This document shows positions 18,201-26,878 of a DNA stretch of 60,453 nucleotides, one piece after another. Each line of letters opens with the position of its first letter. Positions within the stretch are counted from its first letter, which is position 1. This DNA is from Balneolales bacterium (GTDB lineage Bacteria; Bacteroidota; Rhodothermia; Balneolales; Cyclonatronaceae), in NCBI GenBank assembly GCA_020832405.1, contig JAFIET010000016.1, positions 1-60,453 of the forward strand, in the 5' to 3' direction. The notes beneath the pieces were generated by a model, which was given only the letters and a program-made list of their open reading frames with translations, was not told the DNA's origin and ran no database searches. The translations under genes and the position numbers were made by a program.

Positions 18201-18350
18201 GGGCTTTCGGCTTCTACATTCATCACCCTGTTTCTTATACCAATTGTTTATGTGGCGTCTAATAATGCCCTTGAGCGCATCAAAGCCATAGCAATAAATG
18301 CAAAGACGGCAAACGAAGAAGTAACAGTGCCTCAGTCTCAAACAACCTGA
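15219..18350 (+). CDS. RND-family inner-membrane efflux pump (AcrB/HAE1-like)
   Basis: A 1043-residue protein, the usual length for the family. It has the N-terminal helix (AMVYLIVITLGIIGFRMLPV), two large periplasmic porter loops (about 30-330 and 550-850) and two six-helix bundles. The proton-relay helix 4 reads VGLIVDNAIVVLEN: the first of the AcrB Asp pair is kept, the second is Asn, as in many non-AcrB RND pumps. GIVVNNAIVLVDYIN marks the second half. The hydrophobe/amphiphile (HAE) type is more likely than heavy-metal efflux because the metal-type signatures are absent. It is co-transcribed with the adaptor and ends before a strong terminator at 18441. Confidence 0.93.
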   Translation: MSLSAKAVSRPIATAMVYLIVITLGIIGFRMLPVDLLPPIEYPQLTVAVNYDNVGPEEMERIITDQIENAIAGVPNVERVNSNSSEGNSRVTLHFAQGTNLDEATNDVRAALDRVRRSLPPEVEPPRIWKFDPNDSPIVILGALSDREMSELTRILEREIGKRFEQIPGIGSIDVWGGVYREIHVDLIRERLTSANITATDVVNAIGRENVNLPGGNIKEGLNDLYVRTLGEFRDVDEVQNTIITTVDGVPIRVGDVALVTFGYQDINRYVEIDGRPTIRMGLRKQSGANTVAVARMVHDEVRRINLERTDLQLRVITDQSDYINQSIDNVRNSAIWGGILAIIVLFSFLRNGSATMIIGITIPISIIATFGLLYFGGLTLNQMSFGGLALGVGLIVDNAIVVLENIVRQRQNGKGKKKSALIGTRQVAGAIIASTLTTSVIFLPVVFMRTITGMMFQELALVVVFSLLCSLLVALTLVPMLSSKFLKVEQDHPEISKRPRWQRFMARFENGYARAVEKALQYRIYVVVATLLLVILSFYRLPSIPFELAPQSEADEIRISMNMDGGTNIAVIYEYMQELDAIVAELVPMSDVRYISREARNGNARIDLTLVDFSERTRSANALADEIRENLTGTIPGADIRVQARTGLWILRRVFNTGGGDDVESVSIQLRGFNLETAEELALMIRDRVEDIEGVADVWARVREGRPEQNIRFDRERMSRLGISAQDLGAAIQSNVGGRRAGVFRMEGEEVPITVRLRPEDRVSIHDIDNISVRTAQGDIIPISTVAEQVPERGPTNINRVNGQRVTFITANLESGVPLGTAVDRIRSDLSQIPLPDGFSIYFGGEYEEQQRAQRDFTLAIIMALLLIYMVMAAQFERFLDPLIVMFSVPVAIVGVVPAMMITNTTMNLQSLMGIVMLIGIVVNNAIVLVDYINLMRREQNMSVREAVVEAGRLRLRPILLTTFTTILALLPLSFGIGAGGELQASLARVVIGGLSASTFITLFLIPIVYVASNNALERIKAIAINAKTANEEVTVPQSQTT

Positions 18351-18440
18351 ACAGCTATCAATCAATGAAGGCTCTACGAATGAGGTAAAAATCTGAAGCC
18401 TGACTTACACGAAGGGTTCTGTGATGCCGGTATAAAACTA

Positions 18441-18484
18441 AACAGCTGTACCTCACAACGTTAGTGGGTACAGCTGTTTTTTTG
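18441..18484 (+). terminator. Intrinsic terminator after the RND operon
   Basis: A perfect 12-base stem, AACAGCTGTACC (18441-18452) with GGTACAGCTGTT (18467-18478), a 14-base loop and a run of T to 18484. It separates the efflux genes from the respiratory operon. Confidence 0.9.
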
Positions 18485-18501
18485 TGAGGGAAATTAAATT
18501 A

Positions 18502-18531
18502 AAATAATCTAATCTACATATTAGATTATTT
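18502..18531. promoter_or_regulatory. Perfect 12-base inverted repeat upstream of the act operon
   Basis: AAATAATCTAAT (18502-18513) and ATTAGATTATTT (18520-18531) are perfect reverse complements with a 6-base spacer. It lies beyond the efflux terminator and 344 bases before actA. It is too AT-rich to be a good terminator and a terminator already precedes it, so an operator for a dimeric regulator of the respiratory operon is more likely. Confidence 0.4.
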
Positions 18532-18874
18532 TGGTGAGAATAATGTTCGGAAGGAAACAATGAAGATTTTACGTTTACTGTATCACGTTAAAACAGAACG
18601 ATTTATGAAAGGAAATGAAGGCTAAAGGGATTTTGAAAGGGCTTGTTTGCACAAATAGTATGGGTTTTTAGTTTCAAAGCTGTTATTTTTAAAATTCAGC
18701 AGTTCCCCGCCAGCTGATGTAAAAGGCCCTGGTTTATTTAGACTGAGTTCAAATACCAGCAGTTTATCTCTCGGGCGGGGTTTGAGAAAAGCTGAATCGT
18801 ATATTATGGAATTGCTATAAAGCTATTATTACATACGGTCCTTCATAATCCGTGCAAAAAAATAATTAAACCTA

Positions 18875-19522
18875 ATGGCTCAACTTTTTCCGAAGTGGTC
18901 CAACAAGGTCCCAAAACGACTCTTGTTATCGATAAATTTACTACTGCTTGCAGTTATTTTTGGATTCTGGTACTGGGGTTCACCAAAATACACGCAGGTT
19001 GGATATGCACCTACACAACCTATCGATTACAGCCACAGGCTACATGCCGGTGAGCTGGGTATTGATTGTCAGTATTGCCATACCTCAGTATGGGAATCAG
19101 CGCGTGCAAGCATCCCTTCAACCGAAACCTGTATGACGTGTCACGTTCAGATAAAGACTGACAGTGAAAAATTGCAGCCTTTGCGTGACAGCTGGGAAAC
19201 AGGTTTGCCTGTGGAATGGGTTCATATTCACAAACTCGCTGGTTTTGCATATTTCAACCACAGTGCGCACGTGAATGTAGGTGTAGGATGTGCTACCTGT
19301 CACGGAAGGGTTGACCGTATGGAAGTTGTAATGCAGGCCGAACCGCTGAGTATGGGCTGGTGTCTTGACTGCCACAATAACCCTGCACCGTATCTGAGGC
19401 CCGTAGAAGAAGTAACAAATATGGCCTGGGAGCCTGATGAAAATCATTTTGAGTTTGCACAAATGGTTATTTCAAAGAAAAATATTGCTCCCCCGATTTA
19501 CTGTAATGCCTGCCACCGCTAA
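18875..19522 (+). CDS. actA: Alternative complex III subunit ActA, pentahaem cytochrome c
   Basis: A 215-residue protein with one N-terminal membrane anchor (about 15-35) and five CxxCH haem c sites at C65, C86, C139, C163 and C210 (CQYCH, CMTCH, CATCH, CLDCH, CNACH). Five haems is the number known for ActA of Rhodothermus and Flavobacterium ACIII. ActA stands at the periplasmic side of the menaquinol:acceptor oxidoreductase and passes electrons from the iron-sulfur subunit toward ActE and the oxidase. It is the first gene of a long co-directional operon that ends with the caa3 oxidase. Confidence 0.95.
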   Translation: MAQLFPKWSNKVPKRLLLSINLLLLAVIFGFWYWGSPKYTQVGYAPTQPIDYSHRLHAGELGIDCQYCHTSVWESARASIPSTETCMTCHVQIKTDSEKLQPLRDSWETGLPVEWVHIHKLAGFAYFNHSAHVNVGVGCATCHGRVDRMEVVMQAEPLSMGWCLDCHNNPAPYLRPVEEVTNMAWEPDENHFEFAQMVISKKNIAPPIYCNACHR

Positions 19523-19556
19523 GGTACAACCTTCTCAAAAAGCTTAATTATCCGGA

Positions 19557-22500
19557 ATGTCAAATACTGAACAAAAAACGTATTGGCGCAGCCTCCAAGA
19601 TCTTTCTCAAAACGAAGCCTATAAAGAATATATGAGCCGTGAGTTCCCTGAGGGCGCCGGTGAACTTCGTGATGGTTACTCGAGAAGAAACTTCCTGCAG
19701 ATCATGGGTGCTTCGGTTGCCCTTGCGGGACTGGCTGCCTGCCGCAAGCCTGTCCAAAAACTGCTGCCTTACCATAAACAACCTGAAGAGATTGTAGCCG
19801 GTATCCCGCTTGAGTACGCTTCCTCAATTCCCTTTCAGGATCATGGAACAGGTGTTCTTGTAACTACATCTGAAGGCAGGCCTATTAAAATTGAGGGTAA
19901 TAAAGATCATGAGTCGAGCAAAGGCTCGACCAATATTTTTCAGCAGGCTTCCATTCTTGACCTTTATGACGTTGACCGCTCAAGGTTCGTGCGTCATAAC
20001 GGGGAGCGCTCGGACTGGTTGGCTTTTACTGAATTCTGTGCATCACACTTTGCTGACACGAGCCGCGGTATCGCTTTTGTGAGTGAGGCGAGCGGGTCTC
20101 CGTCTGTAAACCGGCTGAAGTCAGAAATTCAGGCGCGCTTCCCAAATGCGGTATGGGCTACCTACGAGCCCTTTGGTCCGGCTAACGTGCTTGCAGGTAC
20201 TCAGGCCGCCTTCGGCCGTAAGCTTCGCCCTGTATATCACCTTGATAAAGCCGATGTAGTAGTATCGGTTGATTTTGATTTTATGGCTATAGCGCCTGAT
20301 ATGGTTCGCTTAAACCGCGATTATGCCGACCGCCGCCGGGTGGAATCCACCGATGACGCGATGAACAGGCTTTATGTAATCGAAAATGACCTGAGCGTGA
20401 CCGGTTCAAATGCAGATCATCGCTTAAGACTTAAGGCGGGCGATATTCCGGCGTTTGTTGCTGCCCTTGGTAACAAGCTTTCTGAAACACAGAGCGGGCT
20501 CTCAGCTTTTTCAGGCGTAAGTAACTCTTTCTCTCAGCACCTTTGGGTAAGTGTTCTGGCACAAGAACTTGCTTCAAACAGAGGAAGAGCCGTGCTCGCA
20601 GCCGGAGAACATCATCCGGTAGCGGTGCATGCCATGGTTGCAGCTATAAATGCAGCTTTAGGCAACACAGGTCAAACAGTTGAATATACTCAGGTACCCT
20701 ACCATGACAACTCTTACGACCCTGACGCGCTCAGCCGTGTTGCAGATGCCATAGCAAACGGTAACGTTGATACACTTGTAATTTTGGGTGGCAATCCGGT
20801 GTTTAACTCACCGTCTGATATTGATTTTGAGGCCCTGATGGATCGCGCAGGCACGAGCATCCACCTTTCCAGCCATGTTGATGAAACCTCCGCGAAAGCT
20901 ACATGGCATATCAATCGTTCACACTATCTGGAATACTGGGGCGATATTGCTGATTACCGCGGTCAACTTTCAGTTATTCAGCCTACTATTCAGCCGCTTT
21001 TCGGAAGTAAATGTGAGACTGAGTTTCTGAGTGCTGTTCTGCACGGCGAAAGCAGAGAATGTTATGATATCGTTCGTGAAACATGGAACAGCGTTTTCCG
21101 AAGTGAATTCGAAACCAACTGGGAAAAAACAGTTCATGACGGCGTTTATACCGGAAGCCGGTTCAACGCTGCAAGTGTAAGCCTGGTGTCAGGTTTCACC
21201 GCAATGCTTCAAAACATGCTTGAGCAGCATAGTGTAAGCAATGACGGCAATATCGAACTGGTTCTGAAAGCAGACCGTAAATTGTTTGACGGTCGCTACG
21301 CCAACAATGGCTGGCTTCAGGAACTTCCGGACCCTATCACAAAAATTACGTGGGATAACGTTGCAGCAATGAGCCCTGCAACTGCTGAACAGCTCGGCGT
21401 GCGTGAGCGCAAATTCGGAGAAACCGAATACGATCTGCTCAACATTACCGCAAATGGTACCACTTTCCAGATGCCTGCATGGATTCTCCCCGGGCATGCA
21501 GATAACAGCATTACTATTTCTGTTGGATACGGGCGTAAGTCTTTAGGTAAAGTAGCTGACGATATTGGCCATAATGCCTATATCGGATTTACAACCGCCG
21601 GCCCTGTGGCAGCGACAGCTGTTTCAGTTGAAGTAGCACGGCGTAACTACCCGGTTGCCTGTACTCAAAACCACCATTCGATGGAAGGCCGGCCGCTTGC
21701 ACGTGAGGCTACGATATCCGAGTATAAAGCTGATCCGCGAATTGCCGCTGATAAGGTTTATGTGCCGGGACGCAGGGAAGACGGAATGCCGAAAAACCTG
21801 TTTAATGATCAGCTTTTCCCAAGCCATCAGCCACAGTGGGGAATGGCCATTGACCTTAACGCCTGTACCGGCTGCGGGGTGTGTACAATTGCCTGTCAGG
21901 CTGAAAACAATATTCCGGTTATCGGCAAGCGTGAAGTAGTACGTAACCGTGAGATGCACTGGATTCGGATTGACCGCTATTTCTCCGGTGATCAGGCAGA
22001 TCCTCAGGTAATCCATCAGCCTATCCCGTGTATGCACTGTGAGCAGGCCCCCTGCGAAATGGTTTGTCCGGTTGCGGCAACCACTCACAGTGATGATGGT
22101 CTCAACCAGATGACTTATAACCAGTGTATCGGAACCCGTTATTGCTCAAATAACTGTCCGTTTAAGGTTCGCCGTTTCAATTTCTTTAATTATGCCAAAA
22201 ACTGGCTGGAAATTGATGAAGATCCGGATATCATTCAGATGGCTATGAATCCGGATGTATCTGTCCGCTTCAGAGGGGTGATGGAAAAATGTACCTATTG
22301 TGTGCAGCGCATCAACCGTGCTAAGATTGCAACCAAAAATGCAACCGGCAATTCAATCAAACCGGCAGACGGTACCGTGAAAACAGCTTGTCAGCAGGCA
22401 TGTCCGACACAGGCAATCACCTTTGGCGACCTGACTGACGACAACAGCGTAATTTCACGTACCAAGCGCAACGACAGAAACTACGTGATGCTGGAAGAAA

Positions 22501-22565
22501 TCAACATCAGGCCAAGAACCTCTTACCTGGCCAAACTCAGAAATCCAAATAATGAGCTGGCGTAA
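19557..22565 (+). CDS. actB: Alternative complex III subunit ActB, iron-sulfur molybdopterin-fold protein
   Basis: A 1002-residue fusion. A Tat-type signal (S-R43? R44-NFLQIM) leads to a lipobox (G-L-A-A-C62), so the protein is probably Tat-exported and lipid-anchored, as reported for ACIII. Residues about 75-700 resemble a molybdopterin oxidoreductase (TorA/NarG type), which in ACIII carries no cofactor. The C-terminal third (from C770) is a ferredoxin-like NrfC/PsrB type domain with four cysteine groups: CTGCGVCTIAC, CMHCEQAPCEMVC, CIGTRYCSNNC and CTYCVQ with CQQACP. These carry three 4Fe-4S and one 3Fe-4S cluster in characterised ACIII. It takes electrons from quinol oxidised at ActC and hands them to ActA. 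Confidence 0.95.
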   Translation: MSNTEQKTYWRSLQDLSQNEAYKEYMSREFPEGAGELRDGYSRRNFLQIMGASVALAGLAACRKPVQKLLPYHKQPEEIVAGIPLEYASSIPFQDHGTGVLVTTSEGRPIKIEGNKDHESSKGSTNIFQQASILDLYDVDRSRFVRHNGERSDWLAFTEFCASHFADTSRGIAFVSEASGSPSVNRLKSEIQARFPNAVWATYEPFGPANVLAGTQAAFGRKLRPVYHLDKADVVVSVDFDFMAIAPDMVRLNRDYADRRRVESTDDAMNRLYVIENDLSVTGSNADHRLRLKAGDIPAFVAALGNKLSETQSGLSAFSGVSNSFSQHLWVSVLAQELASNRGRAVLAAGEHHPVAVHAMVAAINAALGNTGQTVEYTQVPYHDNSYDPDALSRVADAIANGNVDTLVILGGNPVFNSPSDIDFEALMDRAGTSIHLSSHVDETSAKATWHINRSHYLEYWGDIADYRGQLSVIQPTIQPLFGSKCETEFLSAVLHGESRECYDIVRETWNSVFRSEFETNWEKTVHDGVYTGSRFNAASVSLVSGFTAMLQNMLEQHSVSNDGNIELVLKADRKLFDGRYANNGWLQELPDPITKITWDNVAAMSPATAEQLGVRERKFGETEYDLLNITANGTTFQMPAWILPGHADNSITISVGYGRKSLGKVADDIGHNAYIGFTTAGPVAATAVSVEVARRNYPVACTQNHHSMEGRPLAREATISEYKADPRIAADKVYVPGRREDGMPKNLFNDQLFPSHQPQWGMAIDLNACTGCGVCTIACQAENNIPVIGKREVVRNREMHWIRIDRYFSGDQADPQVIHQPIPCMHCEQAPCEMVCPVAATTHSDDGLNQMTYNQCIGTRYCSNNCPFKVRRFNFFNYAKNWLEIDEDPDIIQMAMNPDVSVRFRGVMEKCTYCVQRINRAKIATKNATGNSIKPADGTVKTACQQACPTQAITFGDLTDDNSVISRTKRNDRNYVMLEEINIRPRTSYLAKLRNPNNELA

Positions 22566-22604
22566 AGCCCTGCAAATAAGAACTACAATTCAAAGCAGTC
22601 ATAC

Positions 22605-24020
22605 ATGAGCAGCAATAGTGGTTATGTAAAAGAAGCCCCGCTCGTAAAGGGGAACCATACCTTCAGCAGCATCACGGCACTGGTTGCCGATATTGTTGAA
22701 AAACCCACCCCTTTTTGGTGGTATATCGCTTTCGGAGTGTCAAACCTGCTTTTGGGCTTGTTATTCCTGATGCTTGGCTATCTCATCTGGGAGGGTACCG
22801 GTGTATGGGGTCTGAACAATACTGTAGCATGGGGTTGGGCAATTATCAACTTTGTGTGGTGGGTTGGTATCGGACACGCCGGCACGCTGATTAGCGCCGT
22901 ACTTTTCCTTTTCAGGCAGGGATGGCGTACAGCAATTAACAGATTCGCGGAAGCCATGACGATCTTCGCTGTAATGTGTGCCGGAATTTTCCCGGCCGTG
23001 CACGTTGGTCGTATCTGGGTTGTTTACTGGATTTTCCCGCTGCCCAACCAGATGCAGATGTGGCCGAACTTCAACAGCCCCCTGCTTTGGGATGTGTTTG
23101 CGGTATCGACCTATTTCACAGTATCTCTTCTTTTTTGGTATGTAGGCCTGATTCCTGACCTTGCTACCCTTCGCGACCGCGTGAAAAGCAAATTAGCAGC
23201 CAAACTATACGGCACCTTTGCCTTAGGATGGACCGGTGGTAATCGTCAGTGGCAGCACTACGAGAAAGCCTACATGCTGCTCGCAGGTTTAGCTACTCCG
23301 CTTGTACTTTCAGTACACACCATTGTATCGTTTGACTTTGCAGTGTCCATCATACCAGGCTGGCACACCACGATTTTCCCGCCTTACTTTGTAGCCGGAG
23401 CGATTTTCTCAGGTTTTGCGATGGTAATGACGCTCATGATCATTGCCCGGAAAATCTATGGGTTGCAGGATATAATGACACTCGACCACATCGAAAAGAT
23501 GAACATCATAATTCTGGTAACAGGCTGGATGGTCGGTTTTGCCTATATCATGGAGTTCTTTATCGCCTGGTATTCAGGTGTGGAATACGAGAAATTCGCT
23601 TTTGTAAACCGGGCTACAGGTCCTTATGCGTGGGCATACTGGATAATGATGTCGTGTAACGTAATTGCACCAAACTTTTTCTGGTTCCGCAAGATGCGCC
23701 GAAGCATTACAGTATCTTTTATACTGTCAATCGTGGTAAACATTGGTATGTGGTTTGAGCGCTTTGTAATTACCGTTACTTCACTGGCGCAAGACTTTCT
23801 GCCGGGGTCATGGGCATACTACTCCCCGACCTGGGTTGATGTGCTAACCTATGTTGGCACCTTTGGACTGTTCTTCAGCAATTTCCTGCTTTTCCTGCGT
23901 TTCCTGCCGATGATTGCCATCGCAGAGGTTAAAATGGTAATGCCACAGGCAGATCCGCACTATTATGATGAGGACGGCAACGAGCCGGTGAAAGAAAAAG
24001 TCAATGAATCTAACGCATAA
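22605..24020 (+). CDS. actC: Alternative complex III subunit ActC, NrfD-like quinol-oxidising membrane subunit
   Basis: A 471-residue polytopic protein with about ten membrane helices. The NrfD/PsrC family pattern is seen in [18 protein letters not shown] and [14 protein letters not shown], with conserved His and Asp residues of the quinol site. ActC is the main quinol oxidation site of ACIII and contacts ActB. The gene starts 39 bases after actB, and actD follows after 11 bases. Confidence 0.95.
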   Translation: MSSNSGYVKEAPLVKGNHTFSSITALVADIVEKPTPFWWYIAFGVSNLLLGLLFLMLGYLIWEGTGVWGLNNTVAWGWAIINFVWWVGIGHAGTLISAVLFLFRQGWRTAINRFAEAMTIFAVMCAGIFPAVHVGRIWVVYWIFPLPNQMQMWPNFNSPLLWDVFAVSTYFTVSLLFWYVGLIPDLATLRDRVKSKLAAKLYGTFALGWTGGNRQWQHYEKAYMLLAGLATPLVLSVHTIVSFDFAVSIIPGWHTTIFPPYFVAGAIFSGFAMVMTLMIIARKIYGLQDIMTLDHIEKMNIIILVTGWMVGFAYIMEFFIAWYSGVEYEKFAFVNRATGPYAWAYWIMMSCNVIAPNFFWFRKMRRSITVSFILSIVVNIGMWFERFVITVTSLAQDFLPGSWAYYSPTWVDVLTYVGTFGLFFSNFLLFLRFLPMIAIAEVKMVMPQADPHYYDEDGNEPVKEKVNESNA

Positions 24021-24031
24021 ATCAGCATAAG

Positions 24032-24589
24032 ATGAGCGCTATCGTATCCGAAACAACTGAGAATAAAGTTTTCGCAGTGCTTGCCGAATATGACAATCCG
24101 GCTAAGCTGATGAAGGCTGCAAAGCTGGTAAACAGAGCCGGGTATACCAGGTTCGATGCTCACAGCCCCTTTCCGATTCACGGAATGGATGATGCCATGG
24201 GCCTTAAGGAATCAAAGCTCGGCTGGATTGTGCTGAGTCACGCATTGGTTGGCTTTTCCGGAGGTATAGCCTTGCAGGTATGGGCTGCTTCTATTGCCTA
24301 TCCCATCAACATTGGTGGCCGGCCGTTTGCAAACATCCCGGCATTTGTACCGGTAACTTTTGAATTAACCATTCTGCTGTCTGCTTTTGCAGCTGTATTT
24401 GGAATGCTATTTCTGAATAACCTGCCTAAGCATCATAACAGTCTGTTTAATTCAGAGACCTTCAACCGGGTAACCGACGATAAGTTTTTTATTATCATAG
24501 AAACTGAGGACGGCATGTATTCCGAAGAGGAAACGCAAAAATTTTTGGAATCTACCGGTGCATCTCACATTGAAAAAATATACGAATAG
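24032..24589 (+). CDS. actD: Alternative complex III subunit ActD (DUF3341)
   Basis: A 185-residue protein with a cytoplasmic N-terminal domain (FAVLAEYDNPAKLMKAAKL, then GYTRFDAHSPFPIHGMDDAMG) and two membrane helices (about 70-92 and 107-128). This is the DUF3341 pattern found only in ACIII operons. It contacts ActC and ActF, and is a structural rather than redox subunit. Confidence 0.94.
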   Translation: MSAIVSETTENKVFAVLAEYDNPAKLMKAAKLVNRAGYTRFDAHSPFPIHGMDDAMGLKESKLGWIVLSHALVGFSGGIALQVWAASIAYPINIGGRPFANIPAFVPVTFELTILLSAFAAVFGMLFLNNLPKHHNSLFNSETFNRVTDDKFFIIIETEDGMYSEEETQKFLESTGASHIEKIYE

Positions 24590-24605
24590 GAGGAGCACCT
24601 AAATT

Positions 24606-25262
24606 ATGAGTATTCAAATGAACGGTAAAATACTGCTTGTAATCCTCTCAGCGGCATTTATTCTGGCGGCTTGTCAGGGAATGCCAAGTGAAAAAACGCA
24701 GATTCAGCCACAACAAAACATGTACTGGCAGCAAAAGTTTAAAGCTTTTGAACCTAATGACTTTTTTGAAGACCGCAGAGCAATGCGTATGCCGGTGGAG
24801 GGAACCATCCCAAGAGGTCACCTTCGTCAGGATCTTGCCAAATACGAAGGAATTAATCCCAACGGAAGCTATATAGATTTCATACCCGTAGCTGTTACCC
24901 GGGAACTTCTCGACCGCGGACGTGCACAGTACAACATCAGTTGTACCCCATGCCATGGTGTATCAGGCTACGGTGATGGTCTTGTTATTTCACGGGGCTA
25001 TGTGCCACCCCCATCCTTCCACGAAGAAAGAGTACTCAATATGGTGGATGGTGAGATATACAGCGCCATCTACAATGGAGCCGGCAGTATGCCATCGTAT
25101 CGCAGAATGGTAAGACTCGCTGAAGACCGTTGGGCAATTGTTGCGTATATTCGGGCCATGCAGATCAGTCAGGGGGCAACAGAAGACCAAATCAGAGCGG
25201 TTGGGCTATCCGCAGAGCATTTCGGTTTAGGTGAAGCAAGTGCAAACCTCGCAAATCAATAA
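24606..25262 (+). CDS. actE: Alternative complex III subunit ActE, monohaem cytochrome c lipoprotein
   Basis: A 218-residue lipoprotein; the lipobox is L-A-A-C23. One CxxCH site (SCTPCHGVSGYGDG, about residue 117) and a distal methionine in GAGSMPSY give a class I cytochrome c fold. ActE is the exit point of ACIII to the oxidase. An AGGAGG Shine-Dalgarno lies at the end of actD, before the start. Confidence 0.94.
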   Translation: MSIQMNGKILLVILSAAFILAACQGMPSEKTQIQPQQNMYWQQKFKAFEPNDFFEDRRAMRMPVEGTIPRGHLRQDLAKYEGINPNGSYIDFIPVAVTRELLDRGRAQYNISCTPCHGVSGYGDGLVISRGYVPPPSFHEERVLNMVDGEIYSAIYNGAGSMPSYRRMVRLAEDRWAIVAYIRAMQISQGATEDQIRAVGLSAEHFGLGEASANLANQ

Positions 25263-25288
25263 ATTATAACGATTCAGTAGAAATTCTA

Positions 25289-26473
25289 ATGGCACACACT
25301 AAGCTTACTGACAGTATCGAGTTCCCCGAAAGTGCGAATCCTTCTCGAGTAATCATCGCCATTGCTGTAGTCGGGATTATTGCAAGCCTTGTTGGGGTAG
25401 TAGTAAACTTCGAACAGTTTCTGCACTCATACCTTACAAGCTTCACTTTCTTTATAAGCATTTCGCTTGCATCTCTTTTCCTGGTGATGATTCATCATAT
25501 CACCCGTTCGAGCTGGGGTACTACCCTGCGCCGAATTCCGGAAACGTTCTCCTCTTACCTTTGGGTTTTCGCGCTTCTTTTCATTCCGATACTTATCGGA
25601 ATGACTACCCTCTTCCCCTGGACTCAAGAACAGTACAGTACTTTTTATGAAGGGCTTCGCGAGTATAAATCACCCTATCTCAACATCCCTTTCTTCATTG
25701 CACGTAATGTAATCTATTTCGCTATCTGGGCTTTCCTGGGATATAAGCTGTATCAGAATTCAGTGAAAATGGATGAGACCGGAGATTGGGGAATCGATAC
25801 TACCCTTCGTAAATTCAGCGCACCCGGCATTTTCTTTTTTGGGTTTACAGTCGCCTTTGCTTCATTCGACTGGATCATGTCCCTGCGGTTCGACTGGTTT
25901 TCAACCATGTTTGGGGTTTATTACTTTGCAATGTCGTTTCAGGCAATATTTGCAATCCTTCTGATGATGATTTTCTATCTCAGAAGCAACGGGCTTCTGC
26001 TTAACACCATCAATAAAGCACACATCAGAGATCTGGGTGCCTGGATGTTTGCTTTTACGGTTTTCTACGCCTACATAGCATTCAGTCAGTTTTTCCTTAT
26101 TTATTATGCGAATATTCCTGAAGCAACGCTGTTCTACTATTACAGGCTGGAAGGCAACTGGGAATACATTTTTTACGCTGTAATTTTCGGACGTTTTGTA
26201 ATACCATTCATAGTATTACTTTCCAAACCGGCAAAAGGTAACTTCACCGTTCTGAAAACGATTTCAGTGTTGATAATTGTAAGCCATATCGTAGAGCTGT
26301 ACTGGCTGATCATGCCATCTCTTCATGACACGTTCAGCTTTCACTGGTTAGACCTCGCAACGTTCCTTGCATTGGCAGGTATTTTCCTCGGGTTATTCTT
26401 TTTTTACTTCAAACAACAAAGCATGATCCCGAAGAACGATCCGAAGCTAATGGAATCCCTCAACAAACATTGA
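25289..26473 (+). CDS. actF: Alternative complex III subunit ActF, second NrfD-like membrane subunit
   Basis: A 394-residue polytopic protein with about ten helices (for example GIIASLVGVVVNFEQFLHSY and WVFALLFIPILIGMTTLF). It is the ActC paralogue of ACIII. It keeps the SRRNV-like region FFIARNVIYFAIW but is thought not to oxidise quinol in characterised complexes; a role in proton movement has been proposed. It is followed after 14 bases by a small membrane protein. Confidence 0.93.
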   Translation: MAHTKLTDSIEFPESANPSRVIIAIAVVGIIASLVGVVVNFEQFLHSYLTSFTFFISISLASLFLVMIHHITRSSWGTTLRRIPETFSSYLWVFALLFIPILIGMTTLFPWTQEQYSTFYEGLREYKSPYLNIPFFIARNVIYFAIWAFLGYKLYQNSVKMDETGDWGIDTTLRKFSAPGIFFFGFTVAFASFDWIMSLRFDWFSTMFGVYYFAMSFQAIFAILLMMIFYLRSNGLLLNTINKAHIRDLGAWMFAFTVFYAYIAFSQFFLIYYANIPEATLFYYYRLEGNWEYIFYAVIFGRFVIPFIVLLSKPAKGNFTVLKTISVLIIVSHIVELYWLIMPSLHDTFSFHWLDLATFLALAGIFLGLFFFYFKQQSMIPKNDPKLMESLNKH

Positions 26474-26487
26474 TGTAATCATTTGCC

Positions 26488-26853
26488 ATGCAGGTAGATA
26501 AAAATAAATCTGAGCAGGAATATTTTGAATTAAGCGATATCGACGCCCAAAATTCGATTAATGACGGCGTAATGGCTGACGAACTCAGCATGTCCAAAAT
26601 TGTGTTTTGGTCTGTTGCTACTTCAGTAGTCGTTGTTATTCTTATCGCCATCGCTTTTAATCTTTACAAGTACTGGAAGTTCGAAACACAGTTTCAGCAG
26701 GCTGTGAATACTGAATATCAGGAGCTGAATAACCACAGGTCACAGTCGCTGGAACAGCTAAATTCCTTTGAAGTTGTAGATGAACAAACCGGAATTTTTC
26801 AAATTCCGATTGACAGTGCAAAGACCATTCTCATTAACGAAAGAAAACAATAA
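26488..26853 (+). CDS. Small single-span membrane protein between actF and sco
   Basis: A 121-residue protein with a charged N-terminus, one membrane helix at about 40-62 (VFWSVATSVVVVILIAIAF) and a periplasmic C-terminal part of about 55 residues ending with FQIPIDSAKTILINERKQ. I do not know a named family. The IPIDSA segment resembles a motif in small proteins encoded between act and cox genes in related bacteria. Its tight place in the operon suggests an accessory subunit or assembly factor of ACIII or the ACIII-oxidase complex. Confidence 0.8.
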   Translation: MQVDKNKSEQEYFELSDIDAQNSINDGVMADELSMSKIVFWSVATSVVVVILIAIAFNLYKYWKFETQFQQAVNTEYQELNNHRSQSLEQLNSFEVVDEQTGIFQIPIDSAKTILINERKQ

Positions 26854-26878
26854 CCTGTCATAAGGCAGTACCATACGC

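Larger units (their letters stand above)
18351..18874. other. Intergenic region upstream of the ACIII-caa3 operon
   Basis: About 520 bases. It holds the efflux terminator (18441-18484) and the perfect inverted repeat (18502-18531). The remaining 340 bases before actA contain no gene I can support and should carry the operon promoter and a long leader. Confidence 0.5.

Noticed and set aside
18502-18531. The AT-rich inverted repeat as a transcription terminator
   Set aside because: A GC-rich terminator with T-run lies 20 bases before it, the stem is almost only A-T pairs, and the T-run after it is short.
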